Source of the DNA: Calditrichota bacterium
GTDB lineage: Bacteria; Electryoneota; RPQS01
Reading direction: 5' to 3'
Length of the DNA: 64,000 nucleotides
Assembly: GCA_020637445.1 (NCBI GenBank)
Contig: JACJVZ010000003.1
Location: 255,064-319,063 of the forward strand
Part shown: piece by piece, positions 63,096-64,000 of the stretch
Numbering within the stretch: the stretch's first letter is position 1
How the letters are laid out: every line of letters begins with the position of its first letter
Position numbers and translations under genes: made by a program
The notes under the pieces: generated by a model
The model's database searches: none
Told to the model about the DNA's origin: nothing
What the model saw: only the letters and a program-made list of their open reading frames with translations

Positions 63096-63739
63096 AAATC
63101 ATTGTCGGTGCCAGTTCAATTCTTATGCAAAGTTCACACTAGTCGATGTACTCCTGAATTTGCATTCGTCGTCGTGATGCGCAGCCCAAGGCAATTCAAT
63201 TATTGCGTTGGATACGAAGTGTGCAACAAGATTTTTGCATTGCAAACTTTTGTGCCATTCATTTCGTGTTGGGAATGAAGTTCATTCCTGCTTGACAACG
63301 GACCTGGTCAATTTTTTCGTTCTTAAATCTCCCGCTATGCCCGAGTAGATTAAACTGGAACAATGGCGTAAGTTGAAAGATACAAAGAAATTAAAGCTCT
63401 TTCAACCAATCAAAGCACCAAGAAAAAACCGGTTAATAGACGCCTTGAGCTTTCTTCACCAAACCCTATAATTTAATGATCTTACAGGTTCAGATCAAAC
63501 CTCTTCTTCAGTCCGGTTGCTTTTTTGAGGAATATGCTGTTAATAAAAGACTTAATATTCTTCAATTTGGCTACTCGTTGGAACGACTATCATTGCCTCC
63601 GGTACCACGGGATTCGGATCGCCCGAAATCGTCCAATAATCGAGACGCGTTGCTTTTCAATAAACGAGACTTGCCCGTTGGTTTCTGGCATAAGAGGACA
63701 TAGCAGCTACCCCTCTTATTTGCCAACAGGAGACAAGAC

Positions 63740-64000
63740 ATGCCAGACCGCGAAAAAACGTTCGCACCCGAATACCGGATCGTCAAAGACGCACAGATCG
63801 AAAAACACTTTGCCTACCACGTCGAGAAGGACGAAGACGGCTTCTGGTACGATGACGAAAACTGCTTGCTCGGGGCCGTGGTTCAGTTCAAAGACTACCC
63901 CGACCACGAAACGCTGACGGAAATTTACCAGGATCTGCTGGTCAAAGGCGTCATGCAGATGAAGGAAGTCGACGCAGACGAAGCACGCGATTACATCGAC
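63740..64000 (+). CDS. Partial protein of unknown function, runs off the right edge
   Basis: Open frame of 87 codons to the window end, from ATG 63740 with AGGAG nine bases upstream. G+C-rich codon use like the host genes, unlike the island. Acidic soluble sequence (IVKDAQIEKHFAYHVEKDED, CLLGAVVQFKDYPDHETLTE). No family recognised. The 63096-63739 gap before it holds two short overlapping frames that look accidental and a TTGACA element near 63294, but no gene that I can support. Confidence 0.6.
   Translation, partial: MPDREKTFAPEYRIVKDAQIEKHFAYHVEKDEDGFWYDDENCLLGAVVQFKDYPDHETLTEIYQDLLVKGVMQMKEVDADEARDYID

Noticed and set aside
63476..63917. Two overlapping plus-strand frames
   Set aside because: The second runs out of frame through the better-supported partial gene at 63740, and neither has a ribosome site or protein-like composition.
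1..64000. CRISPR arrays, rRNA and complete tRNA genes
   Set aside because: I found no regularly spaced repeats, no rRNA-like stretches and no complete cloverleaf; only the partial tRNA-like fragments noted above.

Overview
The window reads as chromosomal DNA of a diderm, respiring bacterium, most likely from the Fibrobacteres-Chlorobi-Bacteroidetes (FCB) superphylum or one of its uncultured sister phyla. The best clue is a 5'-nucleotidase-like protein (6684-9470) that ends in a type IX secretion (Por) sorting domain with the PNPFNP motif. Genus and species cannot be told from the sequence.

Layout. 1-3932: DNA repair glycosylase (cut by the window edge), flavin reductase, a DUF697-like membrane protein and the translational GTPase TypA. 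4112-9470: three secreted proteins. 9620-13304 (minus): ABC-2 exporter pair and a HerA-like ATPase. 13553-17308 (plus): solute symporter, M20 peptidase and alanine racemase, overlapping head to tail. 17374-34367 (minus): about 17 kb of closely packed genes: ten haem-biosynthesis genes or accessories (hemC-D-E-N-H-Y-X-A-B-L), a histidine kinase and response regulator, a seven-haem cytochrome, then the CcsA/ResB cytochrome c maturation pair. 34931-46025 (plus): an extracellular-electron-transfer locus made of an NHL beta-propeller, a six-haem OmcS-family cytochrome, an outer-membrane-barrel-like protein, two CsgG-like proteins, a parvulin/SurA-like prolyl isomerase, and cytochromes with 26 and 16 CxxCH motifs. 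46090-47509 (minus): a membrane protein and a peroxiredoxin whose peroxidatic residue is encoded by an in-frame TGA followed by a bacterial SECIS-like hairpin.

From about 47.8 kb to at least 63.1 kb the sequence changes character: more A+T, all genes on the minus strand, and a fragment like the 3' end of a tRNA-Ser at its left edge. I read this as a genomic island. It carries an excisionase-like protein, a likely RiPP (modified peptide) cluster (61-residue precursor candidate, radical SAM enzyme with a PqqD-like tail, methyltransferase, ABC transporter, possibly an Asp/Asn hydroxylase-like oxygenase), and an operon of a double-GHKL kinase-like ATPase, a receiver-domain protein, a C5-cytosine DNA methyltransferase and a Vsr endonuclease, which looks like a modification or defence module. 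G+C-rich codon use returns in a partial gene at 63740.

How it fits together. The haem operon makes the cofactor, CcsA/ResB attaches it outside the membrane, and the two OmcS-like proteins plus the 26- and 16-haem proteins are the likely consumers. Both OmcS-like proteins keep the N-terminal histidine that in Geobacter OmcS ligates a haem of the neighbouring subunit, so filament (nanowire) formation is the leading hypothesis. The main candidates for new biology are this cytochrome-filament locus with CsgG-like partners, the selenocysteine peroxiredoxin without a normal resolving cysteine, the radical-SAM peptide cluster, and the kinase-receiver-Dcm-Vsr operon.
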